A stretch of DNA of 64,000 nucleotides. It comes from an uncultured Oscillospiraceae bacterium (GTDB taxonomy: Bacteria; Bacillota; Clostridia; Oscillospirales; Oscillospiraceae). The DNA lies in NCBI GenBank assembly GCA_934591705.1, contig CAKTPM010000001.1:62001-126000 (forward strand), written 5' to 3'. The translations under genes were made by a program, and so were the position numbers. The notes beneath the pieces were generated by a model. It was given only the letters and a program-made list of their open reading frames with translations, did no database searches and was not told the origin of the DNA. The first letter of the stretch is position 1, and every line of letters begins with the position of its first letter. Below, piece after piece: positions 51,338-60,496 of this stretch.

Positions 51338-52684
51338 TCAGCGCTTGTTGCTGGGCAGCCAGATGCCCTGGCGCTCGGCATCCCGGATGAGCTCATCCCG
51401 GAAATCCGGGTGGGCGATGGAGATGAGCTTCTCGGCGCGCTCCCACACGGTGCAGCCCTTGAGGTTCACGCAGCCGTACTCCGTGACCACAAACATGGTG
51501 TTGGCCCGGGTATCGGTGACGATGCTGCCGGTGCTCAGGGTGGGGCGGATGCGGGACTGGGCCTCGCCATCCTTATCCGTATAGGTGGAGCTCAGGCAGA
51601 TAAAGCTCTTGCCGCCCCGGGAGAGGTAGGCACCCAGAACGAAGTCCTGCTGGCCGCCGGCGCCGGAGATATGGCGGATGCCGGAGCTCTCAGAGCTCAC
51701 CTGGCCGTAGAGGTCCACATCTACGGCGTTGTTGATGGATATGAAGTTATCGATGGAGGCGATGACGCTGATGTCATTGGTGTAGTTGATGGGGGCGCAG
51801 CGGCACATACGGTTATCGTCCAGGAAGTCATAGAGCTTCTGGGTGCCGGCGGCGATGGAGTAGGTCTGGCGGCCGTGGTCCTCAGGAAGGTAGCGGCAGT
51901 TGACCTTGCCGCACTCGGAGAGGTCCACGAAGGCGTCCACATACATCTCGGTATGTACGCCCAGATCCTTCAGGTCGGACTCGCACAGGGCCATACCCAC
52001 GGCGTTGGGCATGCCGCCGATGCCCAGCTGCAGGCAGGCCCGGTTGGGGATCTGCTCCACGATGAGCTTGGCCACGGCCTTGTCCACATCGGTGGGCGGC
52101 GCGGAGGGCAAAACGCCCATGGGGTCGTTGCGGCCCTCTACGACCATATCCACGGCATTGATGTGGATGCTCTCGCCGTAGCCGCCCAGGCACCGGGGCA
52201 TATTCTCGTTGACCTCCACGATGATGCGCTTGGCCCGGTTGCACATGGCCTTGATGTGGCTGGTGGTGATGCCGAAGTTGAAGTAGCCGTGCTTATCCAT
52301 GGGGGCCACCTGGAACATGGCCACATCCGAGGGCTCGTTGCTCTCATAGTAAATGGGCAGCTCGGAATAGCGCATGGGAATGTGGAAGCAGGCGCCGGAA
52401 TTCAGGTAGTGCCGCTCGATACCACTCATGTGGTGGGAGTTCCAGATGATGTGCTCCGCGGGATTTTCAATGCTGAAGATAGCGGGCTTCCACAGGCAGA
52501 TGCCGCCGCGTACCTTGACATTCGTCAGCTCCGGAGCCCGCCGGGCCAGGGCCTCATCCAGCACCCGGGGATGAATGGCACCCAGGCCGTAGTCTACCCA
52601 GTCGCCGGACTGAATGACCTTTACCGCCTCGTCCGCAGTGGTCAGCTTCTGCTGGTACATTGCCGTGAAATCCGAATAAACCAT
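51338..52684 (-). CDS. Acetate/butyrate-type CoA-transferase, paralogue 1
   Basis: A 448-residue acetyl-CoA hydrolase/transferase family enzyme, which moves CoA between short-chain acids. The sequence resembles butyryl-CoA:acetate and 4-hydroxybutyrate CoA-transferases ([62 protein letters not shown]). The catalytic Glu sits in [12 protein letters not shown], and [12 protein letters not shown] is conserved. GGAGGA lies seven bases before ATG 52684. It is highly similar to the neighbour at 52909 but has its own extended -10 promoter, Rex-type operator and terminator. Butyrate formation is the likely role; 4-hydroxybutyrate or acetate use is possible. Confidence 0.85.
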   Translation of the reverse strand: MVYSDFTAMYQQKLTTADEAVKVIQSGDWVDYGLGAIHPRVLDEALARRAPELTNVKVRGGICLWKPAIFSIENPAEHIIWNSHHMSGIERHYLNSGACFHIPMRYSELPIYYESNEPSDVAMFQVAPMDKHGYFNFGITTSHIKAMCNRAKRIIVEVNENMPRCLGGYGESIHINAVDMVVEGRNDPMGVLPSAPPTDVDKAVAKLIVEQIPNRACLQLGIGGMPNAVGMALCESDLKDLGVHTEMYVDAFVDLSECGKVNCRYLPEDHGRQTYSIAAGTQKLYDFLDDNRMCRCAPINYTNDISVIASIDNFISINNAVDVDLYGQVSSESSGIRHISGAGGQQDFVLGAYLSRGGKSFICLSSTYTDKDGEAQSRIRPTLSTGSIVTDTRANTMFVVTEYGCVNLKGCTVWERAEKLISIAHPDFRDELIRDAERQGIWLPSNKR

Positions 52685-52742
52685 GTACGAGTCCTCCCTG
52701 CTCAAATGTTTTTTGTCTCCGCCGGGGCCTGCCCCGGCGGTA

Positions 52743-52760
52743 TTGTTAAGTATCTAACAA
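52743..52760. promoter_or_regulatory. Rex (NADH/NAD+ redox) operator
   Basis: TTGTTAAGTATCTAACAA matches the Firmicutes Rex consensus TTGTTAANNNNTTAACAA at 13 of 14 fixed positions. It covers the expected transcription start of the first CoA-transferase, ten bases beyond its -10 element, so a Rex repressor bound at low NADH would block it. Derepression would follow high NADH, as for fermentation genes in clostridia. Confidence 0.78.
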
Positions 52761-52769
52761 ACTGACGGT

Positions 52770-52778
52770 ATTATAGCA
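52770..52778 (-). promoter_or_regulatory. Extended -10 promoter of CoA-transferase 1
   Basis: TGCTATAAT (52778-52770) is an exact extended -10 element. A possible -35, TTCAAA, stands 18 bases upstream. Confidence 0.75.
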
Positions 52779-52804
52779 TACCCCTGCGGTCTTTTTGAAG
52801 TACA

Positions 52805-52822
52805 TTGTTAAAAATTTTGCAA
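52805..52822. promoter_or_regulatory. Degenerate second Rex-like site
   Basis: TTGTTAAAAATTTTGCAA keeps one perfect half-site and five of seven bases in the other. It lies upstream of the promoter, 62 bases centre to centre from the first site. Confidence 0.4.
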
Positions 52823-52860
52823 ATTCGTCGATATGCACAAAATAGAGCGCCCGAAAATGG

Positions 52861-52899
52861 GCAAAAAAGAGCACGCATCCCCGGTGGGATGCGTGCTCT
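52861..52899 (-). terminator. Terminator of CoA-transferase 2
   Basis: AGAGCACGCATCC and GGATGCGTGCTCT form a 13-bp stem; the minus strand ends in TTTTTTGC. It shows the two paralogues are separate transcripts. Confidence 0.88.
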
Positions 52900-52908
52900 G
52901 CAGGGAGC

Positions 52909-54258
52909 TTATCGTCTGTTGTGGGGGTACCAGATCTTCTGCTTCTCGGCGTCCCGGATCAGCTCATCCCGGAAGTCCGGGTGGGCGATGGAGATGAGCT
53001 TTTCCGCCCGTTCCCACACGCTCAGGCCCTTGAGGCACACGCAGCCGTACTCCGTGACCACATACATGGTATTCACCCGGGTGTCGGTGACCACGCTGCC
53101 GGTCTGGAGGGTGGGCCGGATGCGGGAGCCCAGGGTGCCGTCCTTATTCTTATGGGTGGAGCTCAGGCAGATGAAGCTCTTGCCCCCCCGGGAGAGGTAG
53201 GCGCCCAGGACGAAGTCCTGCTGGCCGCCGGCGCCGGAGATCTGCTTGATGCCGGCGGTCTCGCCGTTGACCTGGCCGTAGAGATCCACATCCACGGCGT
53301 TGTTGATGGAAATAAAGTTGTCGATGGAGGCGATGGTACGCACATCATTGGTGTAGCTGATAGGAGCGGCCATGCAGGCAGGGTTGTCGTTGAGGTAGTC
53401 GTAGAGCTTCTGGGTGCCGGCGGCGAAGGCGAAGACCTGGCGGCCCCGGTCAATGCTCTTCTTGGCGCAGGTCACCTTCCCTGCCATGGCCAGATCCACA
53501 TAGGCGTCCACATACATCTCGGTATGCACGCCCAGGTCCTTCAGGTCGGACTCGCAGAGCATGGCGCCCACGGTGTTGGGCATGCCGCCGATACCCAGCT
53601 GCAGACACGCACCGTCGGGGATCTGCTCCACGATGAGCTTGGCCACGGCCTTGTCCACCTCGGTAGGCGGCGCGGAGGGCAGCATACCCATGGGGTCGTT
53701 GCGGCCCTCCACCACCATGTCCACCTCGCTGATATGGATGCAGTTGTCAAAGCCGCCCAGGCACCGGGGCATATTCTCGTTGACCTCCACGATGACCACC
53801 CTGGACATCTCGCACACCGCCTTGATATGGCTGGCGGAGAGGCCGAAGTTGAAGTAGCCGTGGGCATCCATGGGGGCCACCTGGAACATGGCCACATCCG
53901 GCGGGGTGATGTGGTCGGTATAGTATCGGGGCAGCTCGGAGTAGCGCATGGGCTCGTGGAAGCCCGCGCCGCTGGCGATATAGTGGCGCTCCACAGCGCT
54001 CATGTGGTGGGAGTTGAAGATGATATGGTGCACCGGATCCTCGATGTCGAAGATGGCGGGCTTCCATAAGCTGATGCCGCCGCGCACCTTCACATCCTCC
54101 AGCTCCGGAGCCCGGCGGGCCAGGGCCTCGTCCAGCACCCGGGGGTGGATGGCGCAAAAGCCGTAGTCCACCCAGTCGCCGGACTTTATGATCTTCACCG
54201 CCTCATCGGCCGTGGTAAGCTTCTGGCGGTACATTTCCTGATAATCTGCAAAAGGCAT
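52909..54258 (-). CDS. Acetate/butyrate-type CoA-transferase, paralogue 2
   Basis: A 449-residue enzyme of the same family as its downstream neighbour, colinear over the whole length. [39 protein letters not shown], the catalytic [12 protein letters not shown] and [22 protein letters not shown] are present, so both copies look active. Differences cluster in the N-terminal third and in a Lys/Arg-rich segment ([13 protein letters not shown]) that the paralogue has as [13 protein letters not shown]. The two may differ in acyl substrate. It has a sigma-A-type promoter but no clear Rex site. Confidence 0.85.
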   Translation of the reverse strand: MPFADYQEMYRQKLTTADEAVKIIKSGDWVDYGFCAIHPRVLDEALARRAPELEDVKVRGGISLWKPAIFDIEDPVHHIIFNSHHMSAVERHYIASGAGFHEPMRYSELPRYYTDHITPPDVAMFQVAPMDAHGYFNFGLSASHIKAVCEMSRVVIVEVNENMPRCLGGFDNCIHISEVDMVVEGRNDPMGMLPSAPPTEVDKAVAKLIVEQIPDGACLQLGIGGMPNTVGAMLCESDLKDLGVHTEMYVDAYVDLAMAGKVTCAKKSIDRGRQVFAFAAGTQKLYDYLNDNPACMAAPISYTNDVRTIASIDNFISINNAVDVDLYGQVNGETAGIKQISGAGGQQDFVLGAYLSRGGKSFICLSSTHKNKDGTLGSRIRPTLQTGSVVTDTRVNTMYVVTEYGCVCLKGLSVWERAEKLISIAHPDFRDELIRDAEKQKIWYPHNRR

Positions 54259-54313
54259 AGGTCACTTTCCTTTCCCTCGTGGCGTTTTCGGTTGGGTCAC
54301 TCTACAATCGTTA

Positions 54314-54342
54314 ATTCTATCACTATCTTTCCCGCTCCGCAA
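54314..54342 (-). promoter_or_regulatory. Promoter of CoA-transferase 2
   Basis: TTGCGG (54342-54337), a 17-base spacer and TAGAAT (54319-54314) lie 56 bases before the start codon. No Rex-type palindrome was found here. Confidence 0.6.
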
Positions 54343-54405
54343 GAGTGAGTTTTCCATTTTTTCACAGCGGGCATCAAAAAGTGACAGGGCTGCGGGGGGA
54401 TACGG

Positions 54406-54432
54406 AAAAAGCGAGCCGGGGCAATACCCCGA
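54406..54432 (-). terminator. Terminator of the ispH-rpsA end
   Basis: AGCGAGTCGGGG and CCCCGGCTCGCT pair with one mismatch around TATTG on the minus strand, then TTTTT. It lies 26 bases after the stop codon. Confidence 0.85.
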
Positions 54433-54457
54433 CTCGCTCTATCGGTTTGAAATATGC

Positions 54458-56407
54458 TTACTGCTCGTCCGCCTCGGCTTCCTCATCCTGAGGAGCCAGC
54501 AGGGCGCGGATGGACAGGGAGATCTTCTGCTTCTCCTCGTCCACAGCGGTGATCTTGGCATCCACCATCTCGCCCTCGGAGAGGACATCGCCGGGCTTCT
54601 CGATGCGGCGGTTGGCGATCTGAGAGATATGGATGAGGCCATCCACACCGGGCACCACCTCGGCAAAGGCGCCGAAGGCCATGAGCTTCACGATGCGGAC
54701 ATTGGCCACATCGCCCACATGGTAGGTCTCCATGAACTTCTCCCAGGGGTTGGAGGAGCGGTCCTTGACGCCCAGGGAGATCTTGCGCTTCTCGGGATCG
54801 AAGGAGATGACATAGACATCCAGGGTATCGCCCACGGAGCAGACCTCGGCGGGATTCTTGATGCGGCTCCAGCTCAGCTCGGAGATATGGACCATGCCGT
54901 CCACACCGCCGATGTCCACGAACACGCCGTAGCTGGTCATGGACTTCACGGTGCCGGTATAGTGCTTGCCCACCTCGATGTTGTTCCAAATCTCGGCCTG
55001 GGCGGCGGCACGGGCCTCGTAGGTCACGGCACGGATGGAGCCCACCACACGGCGGCGGGCACGGTTGACCTCGGTGATGCGCAGGGACACGGTCTGACCC
55101 ACCAGCTCGCTCATCTCGGCGCCCCGGGGCAGGCCGCTCTGGGAAGCGGGCACGAACACGCGGATGCCCTTGACATTCACCACAATGCCGCCCTTGTTCT
55201 CCTCGGTGACCTTGCCCTCGACGGTGGTCTTATCCTCCACATACTGGGCCAGATCGTCCCACACCTTCACGGCGTCCAGACGCTTCTTGGACAGCATGGC
55301 GTAGCCCTCCACATCGTTGACGCGGATGATGTAGGTCTCGATCTCATCGCCGACCTTGACGACATCCTCTGGCTTGACATTGGGGTCAGCGGACAGCTCT
55401 TCCACGGCGATGTAGCCCGCCTGCTTGCAGCCCAGGTCTACCTGGACCTCGGTGGGGCCGATGGCCGTGACAATACCGGTTACCTTCTCTCCTGTATTTA
55501 AAGTCTTGAAAGATTTTTCCAGCAGTTCCTCGAAGCTCTCTTCGTTTTCCATGGTCTTGATTTCGTCGCTCATCGTTTTGTTTACCTCCTTAATGATGCT
55601 CGCAGGTGTAGAGGCGCCGGCTGTAAGCCCTACCTTACGGCACCCGGAAAGATCCGTCCCTGACAGCTCCCCGGCGTTTTCCACCTGGAAAACCCGCGGG
55701 CACCTGCCCCGGCAGATCTCCGTAAGATGCCTGGTATTCGCACTCATTGGGTCGCCCACTATCACCATGGCGTCGACCTCGGCGGCCAAGGAAGCCGCCT
55801 CCGATTGACGCTTTTGCGTAGCATTACATATTGTATCAAATATTTTTACATTTGTACACTGTTTTTTTAAAAAATTTACGGCCTCCTCCCACGCCTCCCG
55901 GATGCAGGTGGTCTGGGCCGCTGCGGTAAGGGGGGTATCGGCGGAAAAGTCGCCGTTTTCCAGTGCCTTGCGCACCTCCCCGGCGTCGCTGAATACCATG
56001 CTGCTCCGGGCCCAGCTGGCAAGGCCGATGACCTCGGGATGGTTTGCCTCGCCGATGATCATGGGCCTGCGGCCCTCCCGGGCGGCCTGGGCCACGATTT
56101 CGCGGATGTGCCGGACATTGGGGCAGGTGGCGTCCAGCGGCCGGGCGCCGATTTGCTCCAGGGCCTCATAGACCTCCCGGCGCTCCCCGTGGGCCCGGAT
56201 GAGCACCGTGTCCCCGGGGCGTATATCCTCTAAGCCCGCCGCCTGGCGGACGCCCCGGGCGGCCAAATCCCGGATGACGGCCTCGTTGTGGACGATGCTC
56301 CCCAGCATCACGCAGCTGCCCCGCTCCCGGGCGGTCTGCTCCGCCAGGGCCACCGCCCGCTCCACACCGTAGCAAAAGCCGGCGGTCTTGGCCTGAAGGA
56401 CCTTCAT
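54458..56407 (-). CDS. ispH: Fused IspH (HMBPP reductase) and ribosomal protein S1-like protein
   Basis: A 649-residue fusion. The N-terminal part (about 1-278) is IspH, a 4Fe-4S enzyme for the last step of the MEP pathway: Cys12, Cys95 and Cys194 are the cluster ligands, with His40, His73 and His123. The C-terminal part has four S1 RNA-binding domains starting near residues 304, 388, 474 and 560. Such fusions are known in clostridia. AAGGAGG followed by ATG 55573 (residue 279) could also start the S1 half alone (371 aa). Overlaps plsC by four bases at its 5' end. Confidence 0.93.
   Translation of the reverse strand: MKVLQAKTAGFCYGVERAVALAEQTARERGSCVMLGSIVHNEAVIRDLAARGVRQAAGLEDIRPGDTVLIRAHGERREVYEALEQIGARPLDATCPNVRHIREIVAQAAREGRRPMIIGEANHPEVIGLASWARSSMVFSDAGEVRKALENGDFSADTPLTAAAQTTCIREAWEEAVNFLKKQCTNVKIFDTICNATQKRQSEAASLAAEVDAMVIVGDPMSANTRHLTEICRGRCPRVFQVENAGELSGTDLSGCRKVGLTAGASTPASIIKEVNKTMSDEIKTMENEESFEELLEKSFKTLNTGEKVTGIVTAIGPTEVQVDLGCKQAGYIAVEELSADPNVKPEDVVKVGDEIETYIIRVNDVEGYAMLSKKRLDAVKVWDDLAQYVEDKTTVEGKVTEENKGGIVVNVKGIRVFVPASQSGLPRGAEMSELVGQTVSLRITEVNRARRRVVGSIRAVTYEARAAAQAEIWNNIEVGKHYTGTVKSMTSYGVFVDIGGVDGMVHISELSWSRIKNPAEVCSVGDTLDVYVISFDPEKRKISLGVKDRSSNPWEKFMETYHVGDVANVRIVKLMAFGAFAEVVPGVDGLIHISQIANRRIEKPGDVLSEGEMVDAKITAVDEEKQKISLSIRALLAPQDEEAEADEQ
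55571..55591 (-). promoter_or_regulatory. Internal ribosome-binding site for the S1 half of the fusion
   Basis: AAGGAGG (55591-55585), 11 bases, then in-frame ATG 55573. It lies exactly at the junction of IspH and S1 parts and precedes MSDEIKTMENEE, a typical start for a free S1-type protein. Confidence 0.5.
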
Positions 56408-57006
56408 TTCACACCGCCCAGCTCATAGATGCGGGCCATGACCCGGTCGGCGTTTTCCTGGTATTCCTCCGCCGTGCCCTTGCGGCCGGTATAGGCCGGG
56501 GCCATGGGCTTGCCGATGATGATGGGCACCTTCTGAAAGAGCTTTTTGGGGATGCCGATGAATACCGGCAGGAAGTTCACGCCGCTGCGGATGGCCACCA
56601 CGGAGATGCCGGGCTTAGCCGGCTCCCTGCCGGGGGCCTCCACCCGGGTGCCCTCCGGGAACATCAGCAGACTGAAGCCGTCCCGCAGGCTGCGGATGGC
56701 GGTTTTCACCGCGCCGATGTCCGAGTGGCCCCGGTCCACCGGGAAGACGCCCAGCATCCGCAGAAAGCCCCCCACCACCGGAATGGAGAAGAGCTGCTTT
56801 TTGGCCATGATCCGCAGGGGGTACTCCCCCTTCAGGGCGCAGAAGAGCAGCACCGGATCCCAGGCACTGGAGTGATTGGCGCAAAAGAGCGCCGGCTCCT
56901 CCGGCAGGTTCTCCTTGCCGGTGACCTCGATGGGGTGGAACAGCAGGATCACCGGGCGGGCAATGTGCCACACGGCGCTATAAAACTTGGCAAACGGATT
57001 CTTCAA
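56404..57006 (-). CDS. plsC: 1-acyl-sn-glycerol-3-phosphate acyltransferase
   Basis: A 200-residue membrane-associated enzyme that makes phosphatidic acid. The HX4D motif is in NHSSAWDP (about residues 39-46), and FPEGTR (about 117-122) is the third motif. An N-terminal hydrophobic stretch (ARPVILLFHPIEV) may touch the membrane. Four-base overlaps with cmk and ispH suggest one translation-coupled run. Confidence 0.92.
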   Translation of the reverse strand: MKNPFAKFYSAVWHIARPVILLFHPIEVTGKENLPEEPALFCANHSSAWDPVLLFCALKGEYPLRIMAKKQLFSIPVVGGFLRMLGVFPVDRGHSDIGAVKTAIRSLRDGFSLLMFPEGTRVEAPGREPAKPGISVVAIRSGVNFLPVFIGIPKKLFQKVPIIIGKPMAPAYTGRKGTAEEYQENADRVMARIYELGGVK

Positions 57007-57701
57007 AGTCCCACACTCCCCTGGATCATGTCGATAACGAGGTTGCGCACGCTGTAGAAGCCCAGGTCGCCGGTGTCCACCATGATGGCGTCATCCGCCG
57101 GGCGCAGGGGGGCGGCGGCGCGGTGGGTGTCCTGATAGTCCCGCTCCTCCATCTCCCGGAGCACCTCCTCATAGGCCCGGGGGGTCCCCCGCTGGGCCAG
57201 CTCCTTCACCCGGCGCCTGGCCCGGATCTCCACATCGGCATAGAGGAAGATTTTTACATCCGCGTCGGGCAGCACCACGGTGCCGATATCCCGGCCGTCC
57301 ATGATGACGCTGTGCCGGCGGGCCAAGTCCCGCTGCATGTCGATCAAAAAGTCCCGGACCGCGGGGATGGCGGACACATCCGAGGCGTACATGCTGATCT
57401 CCGGCAGGCGGATCTCCGCGGTGACATCCTCGCCGTTGAGCAGCATGTGCTGCAAGCCGTCCTGGGCATAGGCCATCTCCACGCGAATCTGCGGCAGCAG
57501 CGCCGCCACCGCCACGGGGTCCTTGGGATCTGCCCCCATCCGCTTGACGAACAGCCCAATGGTGCGGTAAATGGCGCCGGTGTCCACATAGAGGATGCCC
57601 AGCTCCTGGGCCACGGCCTTGGAGATGGTGCTCTTGCCGGCGCCGCTGGGGCCGTCCACAGCCACGGAATAGATCTTCTTGCTTTCCATATCGTTCCTCA
57701 T
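57003..57701 (-). CDS. cmk: Cytidylate kinase
   Basis: A 232-residue enzyme that phosphorylates CMP and dCMP. The P-loop GPSGAGKST lies near residues 14-22. HSVIMDGRDIGTVVLPDADVKIFLYAD is the family signature. I choose ATG 57701, which overlaps the flavoprotein stop as ATGA; ATG 57689 with AGGA ahead is a good alternative. Part of the cmk-plsC-ispH-rpsA order common in clostridia. Confidence 0.94.
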   Translation of the reverse strand: MRNDMESKKIYSVAVDGPSGAGKSTISKAVAQELGILYVDTGAIYRTIGLFVKRMGADPKDPVAVAALLPQIRVEMAYAQDGLQHMLLNGEDVTAEIRLPEISMYASDVSAIPAVRDFLIDMQRDLARRHSVIMDGRDIGTVVLPDADVKIFLYADVEIRARRRVKELAQRGTPRAYEEVLREMEERDYQDTHRAAAPLRPADDAIMVDTGDLGFYSVRNLVIDMIQGSVGL

Positions 57702-58927
57702 TTCTCCGCGGCGGAGCAGCCGGCCAGGTGGCCGGTCGCCCACGCGATCTGTAAATTAAAGCCGCCGGTATAGGCGTCCACATCCAGCACCTCGCCGGCC
57801 AGGTAAAGGCCCTCCGTCCTCTTGGAGGCCATGGTGCCGGGCACCACCTCCGCCACCTTCACGCCGCCGGCGGTGACGATGGCCTCCGCCGCCGGGCGGG
57901 GCCCGGAGAGGGCCAGAGGGAAGCGCTTGAGCAGCTCTATCAGCGCATGGCGCTGCTGGCGGGTCACGGCGTTGGCCTTCAGCCCCCGGGGCAGGGACAA
58001 CCGCCGAGAGAGCACCGGCACCATGCTGTGAGGCACCAGGCCGGAGAGAATATTTTCAAAGTCCCGGTTGGGGTTCTCCCCCAGATCCCGGAGGATACGC
58101 TCTTCTAATTTTCGCTCATCCAGGGCGGGCTTCAGATCGATGCTGGCCCGATAGGTCTCCTTGCCCCAGCCGCGCAGGTGGGCGCTGGCGGAGAGCACCA
58201 GGGGCCCGGACACCCCGAAGTGGGTAAAGAGCATCTCTCCGAACTCCCGGAATACCGGCTTATTTTTCTCGTTATAGACGGTGAGCTCCACATTTTTAAG
58301 GCCCAGGCCCTGCATCTGCGCACAGCAGTCCTCCGGGCTCTCCAGGGGCACCAGGGAGCCGCGCGGCTCGATGACGGTGTGTCCCGCCTCTCGGGCCAGG
58401 CGATAGCCGTCCCCGGTGGAGCCGGTGGCGGGATAGCTGACGCCGCCGGTGCAGAGGATGGCAGCCCGGCAGGGATAGGTCCCCTTCTCCCCCACCACGG
58501 CGGTCACGGCGCCCTCCTCTATCTGCAGGGACACGGCCCTGTCATGCTCCCAGCGGACATGGAGCTGCCGCAGGCGCTTTTCCAGGGCGCTGGTGATGGT
58601 GAAGGCGCTGTCGCTCACCGGGAAGACCCGGCTGCCCCGCTCCACCTTCAGCTTCACGCCGATGGCCTCGAAAAAGGCCATGGTGTCCCGGGGGGGCCAG
58701 TGCCGGAGGGCGCTGTATAAAAACCGCCCGTTGCCGGGGACATGGCGCAAAAAGGTCTCCGGGTCGCAGTCATTGGTCACATTGCACCGGCCCTTGCCGG
58801 TGATATTCACTTTTTTGCCCAAGCGCTCGTTGGGCTCCAGAAGGCGCACGGCGGCGCCCCTCTCTCCGGCGGCGATGGCGGCCATCAGACCTGCCGCGCC
58901 GCCGCCGATCACAACGATATCATTCAT
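57698..58927 (-). CDS. HI0933-family (BaiN/RdsA-like) FAD-dependent oxidoreductase
   Basis: A 409-residue flavoprotein. The dinucleotide-binding motif VIGGGAAGLMAAIAAG stands at the very start. TGKGRCNVTND (about 46-56) and the C-terminal TAGGVKVAEV...LYLAGEVLDVDAYTGGFNLQIAWATGHLAG are characteristic. Members include BaiN of bile-acid metabolism and tRNA- or flavin-related enzymes; the substrate cannot be set from sequence. ATG 58927 overlaps the RpiR stop by eight bases. The cmk gene follows. Confidence 0.85.
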   Translation of the reverse strand: MNDIVVIGGGAAGLMAAIAAGERGAAVRLLEPNERLGKKVNITGKGRCNVTNDCDPETFLRHVPGNGRFLYSALRHWPPRDTMAFFEAIGVKLKVERGSRVFPVSDSAFTITSALEKRLRQLHVRWEHDRAVSLQIEEGAVTAVVGEKGTYPCRAAILCTGGVSYPATGSTGDGYRLAREAGHTVIEPRGSLVPLESPEDCCAQMQGLGLKNVELTVYNEKNKPVFREFGEMLFTHFGVSGPLVLSASAHLRGWGKETYRASIDLKPALDERKLEERILRDLGENPNRDFENILSGLVPHSMVPVLSRRLSLPRGLKANAVTRQQRHALIELLKRFPLALSGPRPAAEAIVTAGGVKVAEVVPGTMASKRTEGLYLAGEVLDVDAYTGGFNLQIAWATGHLAGCSAAEK

Positions 58928-59786
58928 CTTCCGACTTTCCGAAAATACTGTACTGGCTCCAGAGCTGCTCCATCTCCTCAAAGGTCTGGGAGACCTCCTC
59001 GGGCTTCCGGCGGCCCACCTCCAGGATCAGTGCATTGAGCAGACTCAGAGGCGCGGCCATGGAGTCCACAAAGGAGATGGCGTCACAGCGCACCAAAAGA
59101 GACACCGAGGCCGCCTTGTAGAGGGGCGACATCTCGCTGTCGGTGATGGCAATGACCTCCGCCCCCCGGTCGTGGGCCATCTGCACGGCATGGATGACCA
59201 TGGTGGAATACCGGGGGAAGCTGAGCCCCAAGAGCACATCCCCGGGGCCGATGTGGATCATCTGCTCATAGATCTCGCCGGCGGCGGAATTCTGCACGAA
59301 GATCACATTCTTAAAGAGCAGGTGGAAATAGAAGTTCAGGTAGCCCGCCAAAAAGGAGCTGGAGCGGACGCCCAGGATATAGATGTGCTCCGCCGCCATG
59401 AGCTTGTCCACCACCGCCCGGAATTCCCCCCGGTCGATCTGGGCAGCGGCATTGTGGATGCTGGCGGCATCCTGCTCCAGCACGCTGGAGAGGATGTCCT
59501 TTTCCCCCATCTGGTCCCGGGTCACCCGGATCCGCTGCAGAGAGGTCAGCCGTCCGCGGATCATGGACTGCAGGGCCCTTTGCATCTCGGGGTAGCCCTC
59601 ATAGCCCAGCTCGGCGGCAAAGCGCACCACCGTGGACTCGCTGACCTGGGCCGTCTTGCCCAGCTTGGCGGCGGTCATAAAGGCCGCCTTGTCATAATTG
59701 TCTAAAATAAAGTTGGCAATGCGCTTCTGCCCCTTGGAAAATCCGTCCATTCCGGCACGGATGGTATGTAAAACATTCTGCTTCAC
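58920..59786 (-). CDS. MurR/RpiR-family transcriptional regulator
   Basis: A 288-residue regulator. The N-terminal HTH_6 domain (about residues 1-75; FSKGQKRIANFILDNY, SESTVVRFAAELGYEGYPEMQ) is followed by a SIS sugar-phosphate domain (about 125-255), with ILGVRSSSFLAGYLNFYF and GDVLLGLSFPRYS. The ligand may be a phosphosugar such as MurNAc-6-phosphate. It overlaps rluB by four bases. Target genes cannot be told; the flavoprotein downstream could be one. Confidence 0.9.
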   Translation of the reverse strand: MKQNVLHTIRAGMDGFSKGQKRIANFILDNYDKAAFMTAAKLGKTAQVSESTVVRFAAELGYEGYPEMQRALQSMIRGRLTSLQRIRVTRDQMGEKDILSSVLEQDAASIHNAAAQIDRGEFRAVVDKLMAAEHIYILGVRSSSFLAGYLNFYFHLLFKNVIFVQNSAAGEIYEQMIHIGPGDVLLGLSFPRYSTMVIHAVQMAHDRGAEVIAITDSEMSPLYKAASVSLLVRCDAISFVDSMAAPLSLLNALILEVGRRKPEEVSQTFEEMEQLWSQYSIFGKSEDE

Positions 59787-60496
59787 TTACCCTGGCCTCC
59801 CTTCAGCATGATAATTTCCTCTTCCTTCAAATAGCGCCACTTTCCCGGGGGCAGATCTCCCAGGGAGAGGGCATCCTCCCGGACCCGGCAAAGCCGCCGG
59901 ACCGTCAGACCCGCCTGGGCGCACATCCGGCGCACCTGGCGGTTCTTGCCCTGGTGGATGGTGACCTCCAAAAGGGCTTGTCCCCCCTGCCGGCGAATAC
60001 ACCGTACCCGGGCGGGGGCAATGGGCTCGCCGTCTAAGTCCCGGATCTGGGCCAGGCGCTCTGCGCAGCCCTCCAGGGCACCTGTCACCGCGACCTCATA
60101 GACCTTGTCCACCTGATGGGCGGGGTGGGTCAGGGCCTGCATGAAGCCGCCGTCATTGGTAAAGAGCAAAAGGCCCTCACTGTCCATATCCAGCCGGCCC
60201 ACCGGGAATACCCGGGCGCCGCAGTCCGCCACCAGGGACGCCGCCGTGGGGCGGCTTTTCTCGTCGCTGAGGGTGGTCACATATCCCCGGGGCTTGTGGA
60301 GCATCAGATAGACCGGTTTTTCTGTAAAGGTTATTCGCTTTCCATCTATTGTAATTTCATCCTTTTCCTGGTCCGCTCTGTCACCCAGCCGGGCCACCGC
60401 TCCATTCACGGACACCCGCCCGGCGGCAATATATTCCTCCGCCGTCCGGCGGGAGCACAGGCCGCTCCGGGCGATGAGTTTTTGCAGGCGCTCCAT
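59783..60496 (-). CDS. rluB: 23S rRNA pseudouridine synthase RluB type
   Basis: A 237-residue enzyme. The N-terminal S4 domain (MERLQKLIARSGLCSRRTAEEYIAAGRVSVNG) precedes the catalytic domain with the key Asp in FPVGRLDMDSEGLLLFTND (about 103-121). EVTIHQGKNRQVRRMC closes the fold. AAGGAGA lies before ATG 60496. RsuA/RluB/RluE assignment by motif only; in Firmicutes RluB with target U2605 is usual. It overlaps the carboxypeptidase stop. Confidence 0.9.
   Translation of the reverse strand: MERLQKLIARSGLCSRRTAEEYIAAGRVSVNGAVARLGDRADQEKDEITIDGKRITFTEKPVYLMLHKPRGYVTTLSDEKSRPTAASLVADCGARVFPVGRLDMDSEGLLLFTNDGGFMQALTHPAHQVDKVYEVAVTGALEGCAERLAQIRDLDGEPIAPARVRCIRRQGGQALLEVTIHQGKNRQVRRMCAQAGLTVRRLCRVREDALSLGDLPPGKWRYLKEEEIIMLKGGQGK

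Noticed and set aside
50861..52765. 634-codon plus-strand frame opposite ispD and the CoA-transferase
   Set aside because: Crosses two terminators and mirrors known genes; Gly/His-rich shadow.
54259..54457. Second Rex operator before CoA-transferase 2
   Set aside because: Only a GTTAA fragment occurs; no paired half-site at correct spacing.
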